Origin: a virus
Virus record (IMG/VR): IMGVR_UViG_3300031951_015091
Coordinates: 17,958 to 81,957 of that record
DNA length: 64,000 bases
Direction: 5' to 3' (one strand)
The position numbers were made by a program, and so were the translations under genes. Positions 9,031 to 17,504 of the stretch are shown here, in pieces. The notes under the pieces are model-generated. The model did no database searches. It saw only the letters and a program-made list of their open reading frames with translations, and was not told the origin of the DNA. The stretch's first letter is position 1; each line of letters opens with the position of its first letter.

Positions 9031-9984
9031 TTAACCTGTAATTATCTCACTTGGCAAACTGTTAAATTGATATAATTCTTCTTCTACTTCTTTGATTTCT
9101 GCTCTAGCTTCTTCTGCAATACGAACACCATCCAATGTTACACCTCCTGGCATTTGTATACCAGAAAACTTAGAAAGGTTATTACCCCATTGAAGTTTGA
9201 TTAAAGCAGTAGCATACTTTTTAAGGAATCGATCATTCCAAACATCAGAAATGCCTGTAACTGTGGCCGTTCCACTTGCTAAATTTGAAGCAAGAGGACT
9301 TTGTAATTCTAATGTTGTTGGTGAAATAATTTTTTTAACCTGTTTTGATTCACCATTGATATTGATGAAATCATTTTCTAATAATTCTTGGTCAAAAATG
9401 GTATTTGTTCCTGTTACAGTATTTGCGGTTGTATTTCCAGACATTGTACCGGTTAAAGTTACTGTATCTGGCCGCATAGCTCTATAGCATTTAACAATTA
9501 CATAATCACCAACTTCTAAATCTCTAGACCAATCTATGTCTAAAAATACTTTATTTTGTTTACGATTGAAACGAAATTGTGGTGTGCCAGAAAACAACAA
9601 TTGTAATGAGCGAATGTGTTGCATGGTAATCTCATATGACACATACGATACCGATGTAAAGTCATAAAGATCATGCAAGCGTAATTGATACCGCAAATCA
9701 AACATATTGATTGACGAATTTGAATCATCAAATGGAAATACTGCGGTAACAAAAGTCACCGAATCAGGACAATATATCCAACCACGTTGAATATCTTCTG
9801 ATGATATACGGTGTTTCATATACATTTCTTCTACACCATCAAAATGATAATCTTCAAAAAATTGAAGAGCATCATCAATACGATCATCTACTTGATCATC
9901 ATCAACATTTATATCAATAACGGGCCAACCTAGACGCCGCAGGCAATAATTTTTAAATGTTGCTCTTGTTGTAGGATTAGCCAT
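9031..9984 (-). CDS. 13: Neck protein gp13 with inserted beta-module
   Basis: The protein matches T4 gp13, the neck/connector subunit. Diagnostic blocks are FKNYCLRRLGWPVIDINV, a DDRIDDALQFFEDYH helix, and near the C-terminus FLKKYATALIKLQWGNNL followed by KFSGIQMPGG. Residues about 178-248 hold an insertion with GTNTIFDQELLENDFININ, a beta-module that also occurs in gp7 and in the 973-residue structural protein of this genome. It is the first gene of the 13-14-15 set. Confidence 0.93.
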   Translation of the reverse strand: MANPTTRATFKNYCLRRLGWPVIDINVDDDQVDDRIDDALQFFEDYHFDGVEEMYMKHRISSEDIQRGWIYCPDSVTFVTAVFPFDDSNSSINMFDLRYQLRLHDLYDFTSVSYVSYEITMQHIRSLQLLFSGTPQFRFNRKQNKVFLDIDWSRDLEVGDYVIVKCYRAMRPDTVTLTGTMSGNTTANTVTGTNTIFDQELLENDFININGESKQVKKIISPTTLELQSPLASNLASGTATVTGISDVWNDRFLKKYATALIKLQWGNNLSKFSGIQMPGGVTLDGVRIAEEARAEIKEVEEELYQFNSLPSEIITG

Positions 9985-10011
9985 ATATTATTTGAATGTT
10001 TTTGTTTTTAA

Positions 10012-10341
10012 TTATAAAGCTGCAATTGCAGTTTTAAAATCATTATATGTTGCAGAATTAGCTACTAAAACTTTTAAATTAGCAATAGTAATTGTTGTAC
10101 TATTAATACCATTAGCACGATCAAAAGAAGCATTAGCTTGATTTCTAGCATAAGTATCAACCTGTACATCACTTACTTCAAAGTTTCCAGTACTAGAATT
10201 GTATATTAATATATCACCTTCTTTAACACCACTTAAATTTACTCCACTTATATCTGATATATCAATTTTGGCCGAATAGTTCTGTGAAACAATTGACGGC
10301 CTAGTTGCTTGCCGTATCTTTACTATGCCTACCTTGGACAC
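10012..10341 (-). CDS. Small virion-associated protein, paralogous to the protein at 18882
   Basis: The product has 109 residues. The N-terminal half resembles the 100-residue protein at 18882-19184: both have a VGIVKIR/IGAIRIR start, an SQN motif, a Leu/Asp-Val segment and a GDxxxxNxxTGxxE motif. The C-terminal half carries one ARNQANASFDRAN repeat like the fiber shafts, so it is likely a small fiber-associated or shaft-capping protein. No enzymatic motif is visible. Function is not recognised; the virion role is inferred from the repeats and from its place next to gp13. Confidence 0.6.
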   Translation of the reverse strand: MSKVGIVKIRQATRPSIVSQNYSAKIDISDISGVNLSGVKEGDILIYNSSTGNFEVSDVQVDTYARNQANASFDRANGINSTTITIANLKVLVANSATYNDFKTAIAAL

Positions 10342-10353
10342 TTTATTTCTTTT

Positions 10354-10548
10354 TTAAGGTAGAATAGGGGTCAACTCAGGCATATTAAATTCACGATTAG
10401 TAGTATAGATTACTCTACCACCATATTGCACAACATGCTCATCAGCGCTCGAAAGACGAGCACAAAGGTTCATGGCAGCCGTTATTGGCAAATTTACTTC
10501 ATAGAAACGATGAAATCCAGGGTACATTGCTAAAAGTTCATTATACAT
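10354..10548 (-). CDS. Small conserved hypothetical protein
   Basis: This encodes 64 residues beginning MYNELLAMYPGFHRFYEVNL. The start at 10548 is chosen because an AAGGA ribosome-binding site lies about eight bases upstream; an upstream in-frame ATG at 10578 would add ten Phe/Lys-rich residues and leave the site inside the gene. The protein is mixed alpha/beta with no signal peptide or membrane segment and no motif that I recognise. It lies between the 763-residue structural gene and the small fiber-associated gene. Confidence 0.55.
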   Translation of the reverse strand: MYNELLAMYPGFHRFYEVNLPITAAMNLCARLSSADEHVVQYGGRVIYTTNREFNMPELTPILP

Positions 10549-10587
10549 TTGACTGTCCTTAAAAAAATAAAAAAACAATAGTTCTTC

Positions 10588-10595
10588 TATTTATG
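10588..10595 (-). promoter_or_regulatory. Candidate T4-type late promoter box (CATAAATA)
   Basis: The minus strand reads CATAAATA, close to the T4 late consensus TATAAATA. It lies between the stop of the 763-residue gene and the AAGGA site of the 64-residue gene, leaving room for a leader of about 30 bases. A late sigma factor (gp55) is not in the window, but its coactivator gp33 is. Confidence 0.45.
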
Positions 10596-10602
10596 CTATT
10601 TG

Positions 10603-12894
10603 TTAGTTCCAAAATTGTAATGGTTCAGACTTAACTCTAAACGCTGGATCAGCGGCAGAAAATACTCTGCCAGTTTTGGACATAATGCTAGCTATTTTAC
10701 CTAAATTTGGTTGTAAGTTAAATACTGTTGATTGAAATTGATTTAATTTAAAAGGTTCAATTAAGTCTACTTTAAATACCCTTTGGTCATACTCTTTAGA
10801 TACAGCATTTTTTATAACAACAATAGGTTTTGTTAATGTATTTGTATCAAATATTTTTTCTTCTAAAAATTTAGAAAAAGCATTTCGTACAACAAAACCT
10901 TTAGAGATAAAATTAGAATTAAATTTCTTAGTATCAAAATCTTTTGGAAAAACATCTTTTAAAGCAATATAGGCTTTGTTTAATTGGGGTAAAGTAGTAT
11001 TTAAATCAAATACTTGAGTTTTTGTAAATGGTGTTTTAAAATTACCATAAGATACATCAAATATTTTTTCATCTAAATCTTTTGGAAAAATATTTCTGGC
11101 AACAAAACCAGATTTTAATGTGCTAACTCTATACCCCTGTTCTTCCAAAGATTTTGGAAAAGCAGGTTTTAATCGAACTATTGGTTTTGTTAATTCAGTA
11201 ACATTAAATCTATTTTGAGGAGTTGGAGTTGCAGCAAAACGGCTTCGACTAGAATATAAACCTGGTGCTATTATTGCATAATATAAATTTTCTCCTGGAG
11301 TTGTAGGAGCTGTAGTTGGGTAAACATTAGATTGAGCAATAAAATTACTTACGTTAAGTGTATCAAGATAAACACGGTTGCTAAGTGGTGTTTTAACAAT
11401 GAGTTTAGGATTGTTTAATACCGTTACAACTTTAGCTTCTAATGATTTAGGAAAAGCAGGTACTGTAGGTAATAAAGCATTACTCCATGGCCTACGAGAT
11501 TTATCTGCTCTTAAACCTGGTGCTCTAGTGAAATAATAAAAGTTTTCACGGGCATTGGTTGGAGCTAAAAGTGTAATAACTGTATTTTGGCTAACATTAG
11601 AAGTTATGACTCCTCTTGCATCTTTACTAATTGTTATTGTAAGAGATTTAGACCATGGTGCTCTAGCTTTATCTGCTCTTAAACCTGGTGCTCTAGTGAA
11701 ATAATAAAAGTTTTCACGGGCATTGGTTGGCGAAACAAGTGTACTTACGGTATTTTGGCGAACATTAGAAGATATGTTTGCTTGTCTACCATTTAATGCT
11801 GCAATGTTGATGTAAGCCGGAAATGTTTTAGACCATATTGCTCTGGCTTTATCTGCTCTTTTACCTGGAGCTATGGTAAAATAATAAAAATTTTCACGAG
11901 CATTGGTTGGCTCTAAAAGTGTGCTTACGGTATTTTGTCGAACATTGGAAGAAACATTGGCGATAGTTGTTCCTAAAGAAAATACTTGTAATCTATCTGC
12001 TCCTTTTTTCCCAGAATAATTAACATTTGCGGAGGCATCAACCTTAATTATAACATTCGACAGTAGACTTAATGCTGGTTGAGACCAAATATCTCTAGCT
12101 CTATCCGCTCTTTTACCTGGAGCTATTGTGAAGTAATAGAAATTCTCACGAGCATTGGTTGGAGCTAATTTTGTGCTAACATTAGCTTGTGCTACATTTG
12201 AGGTTATATTTGCTTGTCTACTAAGAGAACGTATATCAATTAAACCTGGTGTTGTTCTAAAAAATATATCTCTAGCTAGATCTTGGCGTTTACCAGGAGC
12301 TATGGTAAAGTAATAGAAGTTTTCACGAGCATTAATTGGTGCAGTAGTTGTACTGACTGTATTTTGGCGAATATTAGAAGAAACATTAGCAATTGTTGTT
12401 TTTAAAGAAAAAATAACATCAGTTTTTACTTTACCAACAGATTTTAATTTACCAAACAATCGATTAGGTAAAGGAGTTCGCAAAACTGTAAAAGCTTTGT
12501 TTAATTGAGTAACTATTTTATTTAAAGAAAATACCTGTGTTTGAGCAATAGGTAATTTAAAATCGCCATAAGAAACATCAAATACCTTTTCATCTAAATC
12601 TTTCGAAAAAGCATTTTTTACTACAAGACCCTTAGAAACTATATTTGATTTAAATAATGTGGATTCATAAGTTTTTGGTAAAGCACTTCGAATAACATCT
12701 CTACGGTTTACATTACCTACTTTGCGGTTGTTTACTTCATTATTTTTTGGTAAAGGATTTTTTAATTGAAGGCTAGTTTTATTGGAAATAAAACTTTTGG
12801 TTACACTAAAACCAGTAAATGAATTAGCTGTATCTGTCCATTGTGCATTGTTATTGCCTACTGGACCTGGAGCGGGAAAAATTAAAGCTGGCAT
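10603..12894 (-). CDS. Repetitive virion protein with six NARENFYYF-type repeats
   Basis: The 763-residue protein is not recognised from any T4 family. It has six units with the core NARENFYYFT(I/R)APGxR followed by a Trp-Ser, beginning near residues 188, 245, 328, 391, 451 and 535 (the last is degenerate). Each is preceded by a NVxQNTVST-like linker. The two ends mirror each other: LDEKVFDVSYGDFK near residue 100 recurs as LDEKIFDVSYGNFK near 610, each followed by TQVF and a Leu-Asn. No membrane segment or enzyme motif is visible. Location between neck and fiber genes suggests a virion decoration or fiber-like component; this is inference. Confidence 0.6.
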   Translation of the reverse strand: MPALIFPAPGPVGNNNAQWTDTANSFTGFSVTKSFISNKTSLQLKNPLPKNNEVNNRKVGNVNRRDVIRSALPKTYESTLFKSNIVSKGLVVKNAFSKDLDEKVFDVSYGDFKLPIAQTQVFSLNKIVTQLNKAFTVLRTPLPNRLFGKLKSVGKVKTDVIFSLKTTIANVSSNIRQNTVSTTTAPINARENFYYFTIAPGKRQDLARDIFFRTTPGLIDIRSLSRQANITSNVAQANVSTKLAPTNARENFYYFTIAPGKRADRARDIWSQPALSLLSNVIIKVDASANVNYSGKKGADRLQVFSLGTTIANVSSNVRQNTVSTLLEPTNARENFYYFTIAPGKRADKARAIWSKTFPAYINIAALNGRQANISSNVRQNTVSTLVSPTNARENFYYFTRAPGLRADKARAPWSKSLTITISKDARGVITSNVSQNTVITLLAPTNARENFYYFTRAPGLRADKSRRPWSNALLPTVPAFPKSLEAKVVTVLNNPKLIVKTPLSNRVYLDTLNVSNFIAQSNVYPTTAPTTPGENLYYAIIAPGLYSSRSRFAATPTPQNRFNVTELTKPIVRLKPAFPKSLEEQGYRVSTLKSGFVARNIFPKDLDEKIFDVSYGNFKTPFTKTQVFDLNTTLPQLNKAYIALKDVFPKDFDTKKFNSNFISKGFVVRNAFSKFLEEKIFDTNTLTKPIVVIKNAVSKEYDQRVFKVDLIEPFKLNQFQSTVFNLQPNLGKIASIMSKTGRVFSAADPAFRVKSEPLQFWN

Positions 12895-12927
12895 ATAGGC
12901 TATTTACCAAAAATTTTGTTTATTCCT

Positions 12928-12959
12928 AAAAAGAAATAGCCGTACTAGACGGCTATTTC
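12928..12959 (-). terminator. Rho-independent terminator after the 973-residue gene
   Basis: A perfect 11-bp stem (12933-12943 with 12949-12959) and 5-base loop are followed on the minus strand by five T residues. It lies 27 bases past the stop of the 973-residue gene and upstream of the 763-residue gene. It probably ends or attenuates the strong upstream transcript. Confidence 0.8.
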
Positions 12960-12985
12960 CAAACACTTCTAAGTTTAATTGCTGT

Positions 12986-15907
12986 TTAAGCAGGTATAGC
13001 GAATCGGAAGTTATTAGTAAATGCTGCCTGTGTATTAATTGCTTGAGGTCCAGTACCATCTTCCAAACTACGGTATGATTGAGAAATAGTTGTACCAAAG
13101 AATTGGAATCTTGTAGTGACAACTGTAGAAGTTAATACCCAATGATCAACAGCAGATTGAGTTGAATCATAGAAGAAATCACTATCAGAAGTAATGCTTA
13201 CTGTATCCATTAAAGTACCAAGAGCACTTGGAATAACTTTCAATCCGTAAAATCTACCACGAATATCTGGATCATATGTTGGTCCAAGAACAACAACTGG
13301 ACTAAACATAAAGCGCTTACTGTTGTATACATTGGTTGCAACAGGTACAAGATGACCCAAATGAGGTTGAGGAATCGTGTTAGCTGGATTAGTTGTCAGA
13401 ATACCAGCAACTGGTGCGTTAGTTCCCTGATAAGCACCAGAACCACCAATTTCATACAAATGTCCCCAGCGACCAGTTGTAATTGTACAAGCACTATAAA
13501 CGTGTGCATTGTGATCAACTAGGTCACCAGCGGAGTTACGAGCTCTAGGCACAGAAAACACGCAACCATGTACCGGACTGTTTTGGAGAACAGGGAAAGT
13601 TGGGAACAATTGAGCGCCAACCGGGAATCTGTTTCCGTTAATGTGAGCATATGTTGGCCATGGACTTATTGCAGTTGCACCAGTAATATTGTTGTTTGCA
13701 GGCGATACTGAGAAGTTAATACCTGTAACACCAAGACCTGTCGAAGCATCTTCTGGTTGAGCTCTTTCAAACTCAACGCAACCTAGCCAGTTTGTTGCTA
13801 GGTTAGCAAAAGATTTACCTTGTATGATAAAGTAACGAGGATTTCCAAAGAGATACAAGAAACCGCCAGATGTTTGTGTTGTCGAAACAACATCGTTAGC
13901 GTTACTTGCTGGGCCAGGACCAGTAGAACCGTTAACTGTAACTGTTGTAAGTGTTTGTGAACCAGACACCGTATATGTTCCTGTGTTACCTGTACCAGTA
14001 CCAAAGGCAGTTACGTTACCAATTGATGAACCCATAAATGTACCAATTCTGATTTGGCCAGAGGTCATCGTGTTAACTGTTAACGATGTAGTTGTTTGAG
14101 AAACTTGAGCAACAATACCACCTGATTGGTCAGCGATGTTAACACCAACACCGTTTGTAGCACCATAAGAACCTAACCAACGCTCATAAACTGGTAATGA
14201 GTAAGTTGCGTTAGCAGTTGTAATGACACCAGTATTAAACAATGGGAAGTATCTGAATCCCATGAACTTGCGGTCATTACTTGTGTTGCGTAATGTTGTG
14301 GTTGCCTCAGCTGATTTGTTTGGACAAGAATAAACGTACTCAATAAAGTCAGCACCAGCAATTGTAGCCGTTGTTAAGTTACCTGGAGTAAAGAGTTTTG
14401 GTGGGTTAGCACCAACAGAAGTTATAGTGTTTAAAAGTGGATTACCAAGTGTAAGGTTATTACCAGCAACACCAGCAAGATAAGTAAACAATGGAACTGA
14501 TCTGTATAAACTAACAGGACTAGTAACAGTAATTGGCAGGTTAACCGTCAATGTTGTGTTGTTACTGATTGCGTTAACAACTAAATGTTGACCAGCGATA
14601 ACGATTTCAGCACCAACATGAAGCTCGGTTGTAAAGAGTGTTGATTGACCGTTAACTTGTGTTGTAGCTGCCGCCGTAAGAATATTACCGGTCAATCGTG
14701 TTGCTTGACCACCACCACTTTGTACTTTAACGATGTTATTTAAAGTGAAACCAGTAGCAGAAGTAACTGTTACTAATGTTGTGCCTGCCGGAAATACTGT
14801 ATTAGCAGTTGCGGTCATTGTGGACTCAATACCTAATTTACCGTTAGCGTGCTGAGCTGTGTTACCACTACCTTCACGGGTTCCTTCTAGTATCCAACCA
14901 TGGAGTTTTCTTTTCTTGTAGATTGCAACACCACTAAGATTGCTTACAATTGGACGATTTAATCGTATAAGAGTATCTGATAAAATTTCATTAACTGAAT
15001 ATTCAGAACCATCAATCATAATTTCTTCATTCACACGAAGTTCTGTTGTAAATGTGGTTCCTGTGCCAGTCAAATAAGTTTCTTTTACACGAACTGGCAT
15101 ACCTAGTACGCCTTGTGTCATTGCTGCTGCTGGTTGTCCTGGTAAAGTTGTAAGCGTAGCAGCTGTTGCAGTTGTTGGAGTAAATACTCGTAATTCATCT
15201 CCAATATATACTTCTTCTCCTGAAATAATATCAGCAGTAAAGTTAGTGCCAGTACCAGTTACAGAAGCTGAACCGCCACTCACAGCAACAGTTCCTCTTG
15301 GAGTTACTCTATAGCGTAGTCCAGCATCTGTAAAGTCCATTGCTGCACCTAGGGTCATAGAGGTATTACTTGCAATAGCACTAATAACTCTGACACGACC
15401 ATTAATAACAATTGTTCTACCAGCTACTCCTGCTGTATTTGCAGCATCAAATGTAGCTTCAGTTAAAAAGAATGTTCCGTTACCTGTAACCGTTGCGGAA
15501 CCGTTTGTAACAGACACAGTACCTGAAGTATTGCCAGACACGTTTGTTACATCTGCGGTACCTGTTAAAGTGTACTGAATAAATTTAACTGCACATGCGT
15601 CTGTTGGTGTTCTTGTCCAAGGTGCAGTAACAGTAAAAGAAGTGTCAGAAGCAACTGCCGCAACAGTACGAACTTGGCCGTAGATACTAATTACATCACC
15701 TGCTCTTAATTGAGTAGTGAAAATTGTTCCAACACCCGTTACGGTTCCGGTGCCACCTGGATTAGTAATATTGACATAACCCTGTAGAGTATCATTTCTT
15801 AACCATTGATCTACTAAGGCAAAAGTTGGCCATATATCCGCACCTGTTGTATAAGGGCCATAGGTAATAGAGGCACTATTTCTACCTAATTCATTTAGTG
15901 TTGCCAT
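12986..15907 (-). CDS. Large virion structural protein with repeated beta-modules
   Basis: This encodes 973 residues starting MATLNELGRNSASITYGPYT. The N-terminal half has about five copies of a 40-45 residue module of the form GTGTxFTTELxxxxxIxIxG followed by VxxIxSNTxLTV, near residues 50-95, 135-190, 215-255, 280-320 and 418-465. The C-terminal half is a non-repetitive beta-rich domain with many aromatic residues. It has an AGGAG ribosome-binding site, two CTAAATA boxes upstream and a strong terminator downstream, the arrangement of a highly expressed late gene. A head- or tail-surface protein is likely, but I do not recognise a T4 counterpart. Confidence 0.7.
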   Translation of the reverse strand: MATLNELGRNSASITYGPYTTGADIWPTFALVDQWLRNDTLQGYVNITNPGGTGTVTGVGTIFTTQLRAGDVISIYGQVRTVAAVASDTSFTVTAPWTRTPTDACAVKFIQYTLTGTADVTNVSGNTSGTVSVTNGSATVTGNGTFFLTEATFDAANTAGVAGRTIVINGRVRVISAIASNTSMTLGAAMDFTDAGLRYRVTPRGTVAVSGGSASVTGTGTNFTADIISGEEVYIGDELRVFTPTTATAATLTTLPGQPAAAMTQGVLGMPVRVKETYLTGTGTTFTTELRVNEEIMIDGSEYSVNEILSDTLIRLNRPIVSNLSGVAIYKKRKLHGWILEGTREGSGNTAQHANGKLGIESTMTATANTVFPAGTTLVTVTSATGFTLNNIVKVQSGGGQATRLTGNILTAAATTQVNGQSTLFTTELHVGAEIVIAGQHLVVNAISNNTTLTVNLPITVTSPVSLYRSVPLFTYLAGVAGNNLTLGNPLLNTITSVGANPPKLFTPGNLTTATIAGADFIEYVYSCPNKSAEATTTLRNTSNDRKFMGFRYFPLFNTGVITTANATYSLPVYERWLGSYGATNGVGVNIADQSGGIVAQVSQTTTSLTVNTMTSGQIRIGTFMGSSIGNVTAFGTGTGNTGTYTVSGSQTLTTVTVNGSTGPGPASNANDVVSTTQTSGGFLYLFGNPRYFIIQGKSFANLATNWLGCVEFERAQPEDASTGLGVTGINFSVSPANNNITGATAISPWPTYAHINGNRFPVGAQLFPTFPVLQNSPVHGCVFSVPRARNSAGDLVDHNAHVYSACTITTGRWGHLYEIGGSGAYQGTNAPVAGILTTNPANTIPQPHLGHLVPVATNVYNSKRFMFSPVVVLGPTYDPDIRGRFYGLKVIPSALGTLMDTVSITSDSDFFYDSTQSAVDHWVLTSTVVTTRFQFFGTTISQSYRSLEDGTGPQAINTQAAFTNNFRFAIPA

Positions 15908-15960
15908 TAATTATTCTCCTAGAACATGTACCGCAATTTTTACGGATTTAGTTTGTATAT

Positions 15961-15995
15961 TATTTAGTTAAAGTTGTGGATTTCCGCTTATTTAG
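15961..15995 (-). promoter_or_regulatory. Two CTAAATA late-promoter-like boxes
   Basis: The minus strand carries ACTAAATA at 15989-15995 and again at 15961-15967, in the 103-bp gap before the 973-residue gene. The motif recurs in other gaps of this window (19539-19545 and 58194-58200), which supports it as the local form of the T4 TATAAATA late box. The leader then has an AGGAG site before the ATG at 15907. Confidence 0.55.
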
Positions 15996-16010
15996 TATTT
16001 TAAACCATTA

Positions 16011-17024
16011 TCAAGTATTGAACAAGGTCATAGAAAAATTACTGCCTATTCCTTCTATGATACTAACTTTTATATAATCAGTAGTAATTATTGCATAGTC
16101 TAAATCACTATATTTGACTGTAAACTGACCCATAGGTAATGTAAAATATTGTAAAAGAATATCATTTTTATACAGGCCTGCGGTCAAATTTCTATCTACA
16201 GGACCTCCATTTGTTAAGCGAACTGAGCGAATGGTGTTTGTTGCTTCAGGTACAAATATGGCTTTACCTGGAACTGGCGCTGAAAAATCACTTAGAACAT
16301 TGAAAGTTTTAATTAAATTGCTACCTGAACCACCACCGGTATTTGCAGCATTAAATGCAGCATTAGCATGATTAAAAATTCTACCGCCATCAAAAGTAAT
16401 TGACTTCGGATTGGCCAGCGTATTGCTGGTAATTGAAATACCATTAGATGCAACAAACGCAATTGTATCTAGGCCATTCGCAATTAGATCATTTTGACCT
16501 GCAATCTTCCACGTTTTAAATGTGGAGTTCATGGCAATCTTTACATTGCCAGATCCTAAATTCGTTACATCAAAACCTGAGTTGGCATCAAAACGAATGC
16601 CAGTTACAGCTGTTACTACATTTGTATAGTTATTTGAATCATCAGTTAGGCTTACGGTTAGTGGACTACCGCCACCTCCAGATCCAGCATTTGCAGTATA
16701 TTGCCGACTACCATCACCAAACTGAATGTAATCTCTTGTAGCAACAGTATTAGCTGTTACATTACCAGTTCTAAAGAGGCCTGTTGCTTTATCAAAGGTT
16801 AATCTTGGTGAAGAACCAAGAATACCAGAATCATTGAATTGGATTTCAGTATCTAAACCCGCCGGGCCTTCATACCTTTCAATGGTCTGGATTGTATTGG
16901 AAGGGCCACCACGATAGAAAATTTTGCCATCATATGTGTTGATGGCAATTTCACCATTTGCTAGGCTAGTAGGAACATTCCCACTAATATAGGAATGCCG
17001 TAACTCAATGACTGTATTAGACAT
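16011..17024 (-). CDS. Fiber-like structural protein
   Basis: The 337-residue protein begins NTVIELRHSYISGNVPTSLA and continues with GEIAINTYDGKIFYRGG, an N-terminal header common on tail-fiber and host-range proteins of aquatic phages. A Gly-rich hinge (GSGGGGSPL) near residue 115 and one ANAAFNAAN repeat follow. The C-terminal 100 residues form a beta-rich domain (FNVLSDFSAPVPGKAIFVPE). Its stop overlaps nothing, and its start coincides with the end of the coiled-coil gene. It is probably an accessory fiber or receptor-binding component, but no binding domain is identified. Confidence 0.65.
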   Translation of the reverse strand: MSNTVIELRHSYISGNVPTSLANGEIAINTYDGKIFYRGGPSNTIQTIERYEGPAGLDTEIQFNDSGILGSSPRLTFDKATGLFRTGNVTANTVATRDYIQFGDGSRQYTANAGSGGGGSPLTVSLTDDSNNYTNVVTAVTGIRFDANSGFDVTNLGSGNVKIAMNSTFKTWKIAGQNDLIANGLDTIAFVASNGISITSNTLANPKSITFDGGRIFNHANAAFNAANTGGGSGSNLIKTFNVLSDFSAPVPGKAIFVPEATNTIRSVRLTNGGPVDRNLTAGLYKNDILLQYFTLPMGQFTVKYSDLDYAIITTDYIKVSIIEGIGSNFSMTLFNT

Positions 17025-17485
17025 TAGAACGAGCTGCCGTCATTTACCTTTATATTAAAAAGATCAGTAACTTTTTGCTCAACCTTCTTTTCTTCCATTT
17101 TTTCTGGATTTAACTTCTTTAATTTGGAAGGTGTGGCAATGTTTTCTAATTTTTCAACGTATTCTTTTAGATTAGTAATTTCTGTTTTTTTGTTTTCTAA
17201 ATCTTTTTGAAGGGCTGTATTTTTCTTCATTACATCATTTAAAGCACCTTGCAACCTAGATTTTTCCTCATGAGCAGTAGCGTTTACTTCTGCTTTCATT
17301 TTGAATTCTTTTAATTCTTCATAAGTCTTAATCAGCTCATTATATTTTTGTTCTACTTCTACTTTTGCTTTACCGGTATCTTCTGCTAATTTTAACTGAG
17401 TTTGAAATACAAAATTTTGCTTAATGATTGAAACTAAGTTATCAAGCAATATCTCCTGGTAAGCATTTGAAAATTCTACATTCAT
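17024..17485 (-). CDS. Coiled-coil protein of fiber gene cluster
   Basis: The 153-residue protein is almost entirely predicted alpha-helical, with Lys/Glu-rich heptads from about residue 20 to 120 and a Lys-rich tail. It starts MNVEFSNAYQEILLDNLVSI. It has no signal peptide or enzyme motif. It is sandwiched between two fiber-like proteins and shares one base with the downstream gene. A fiber assembly chaperone (compare T4 gp57A or gp38 in role, not sequence) or a virion coiled-coil linker are the main possibilities; neither is proven. Confidence 0.55.
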   Translation of the reverse strand: MNVEFSNAYQEILLDNLVSIIKQNFVFQTQLKLAEDTGKAKVEVEQKYNELIKTYEELKEFKMKAEVNATAHEEKSRLQGALNDVMKKNTALQKDLENKKTEITNLKEYVEKLENIATPSKLKKLNPEKMEEKKVEQKVTDLFNIKVNDGSSF

Positions 17486-17504
17486 AACGACCCCTTATCA
17501 TTGT

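Noticed and set aside
12904-13122. Minus-strand open frame overlapping the end of the 973-residue gene
   Set aside because: It is out of frame within the real gene and runs through the terminator; composition is not protein-like.
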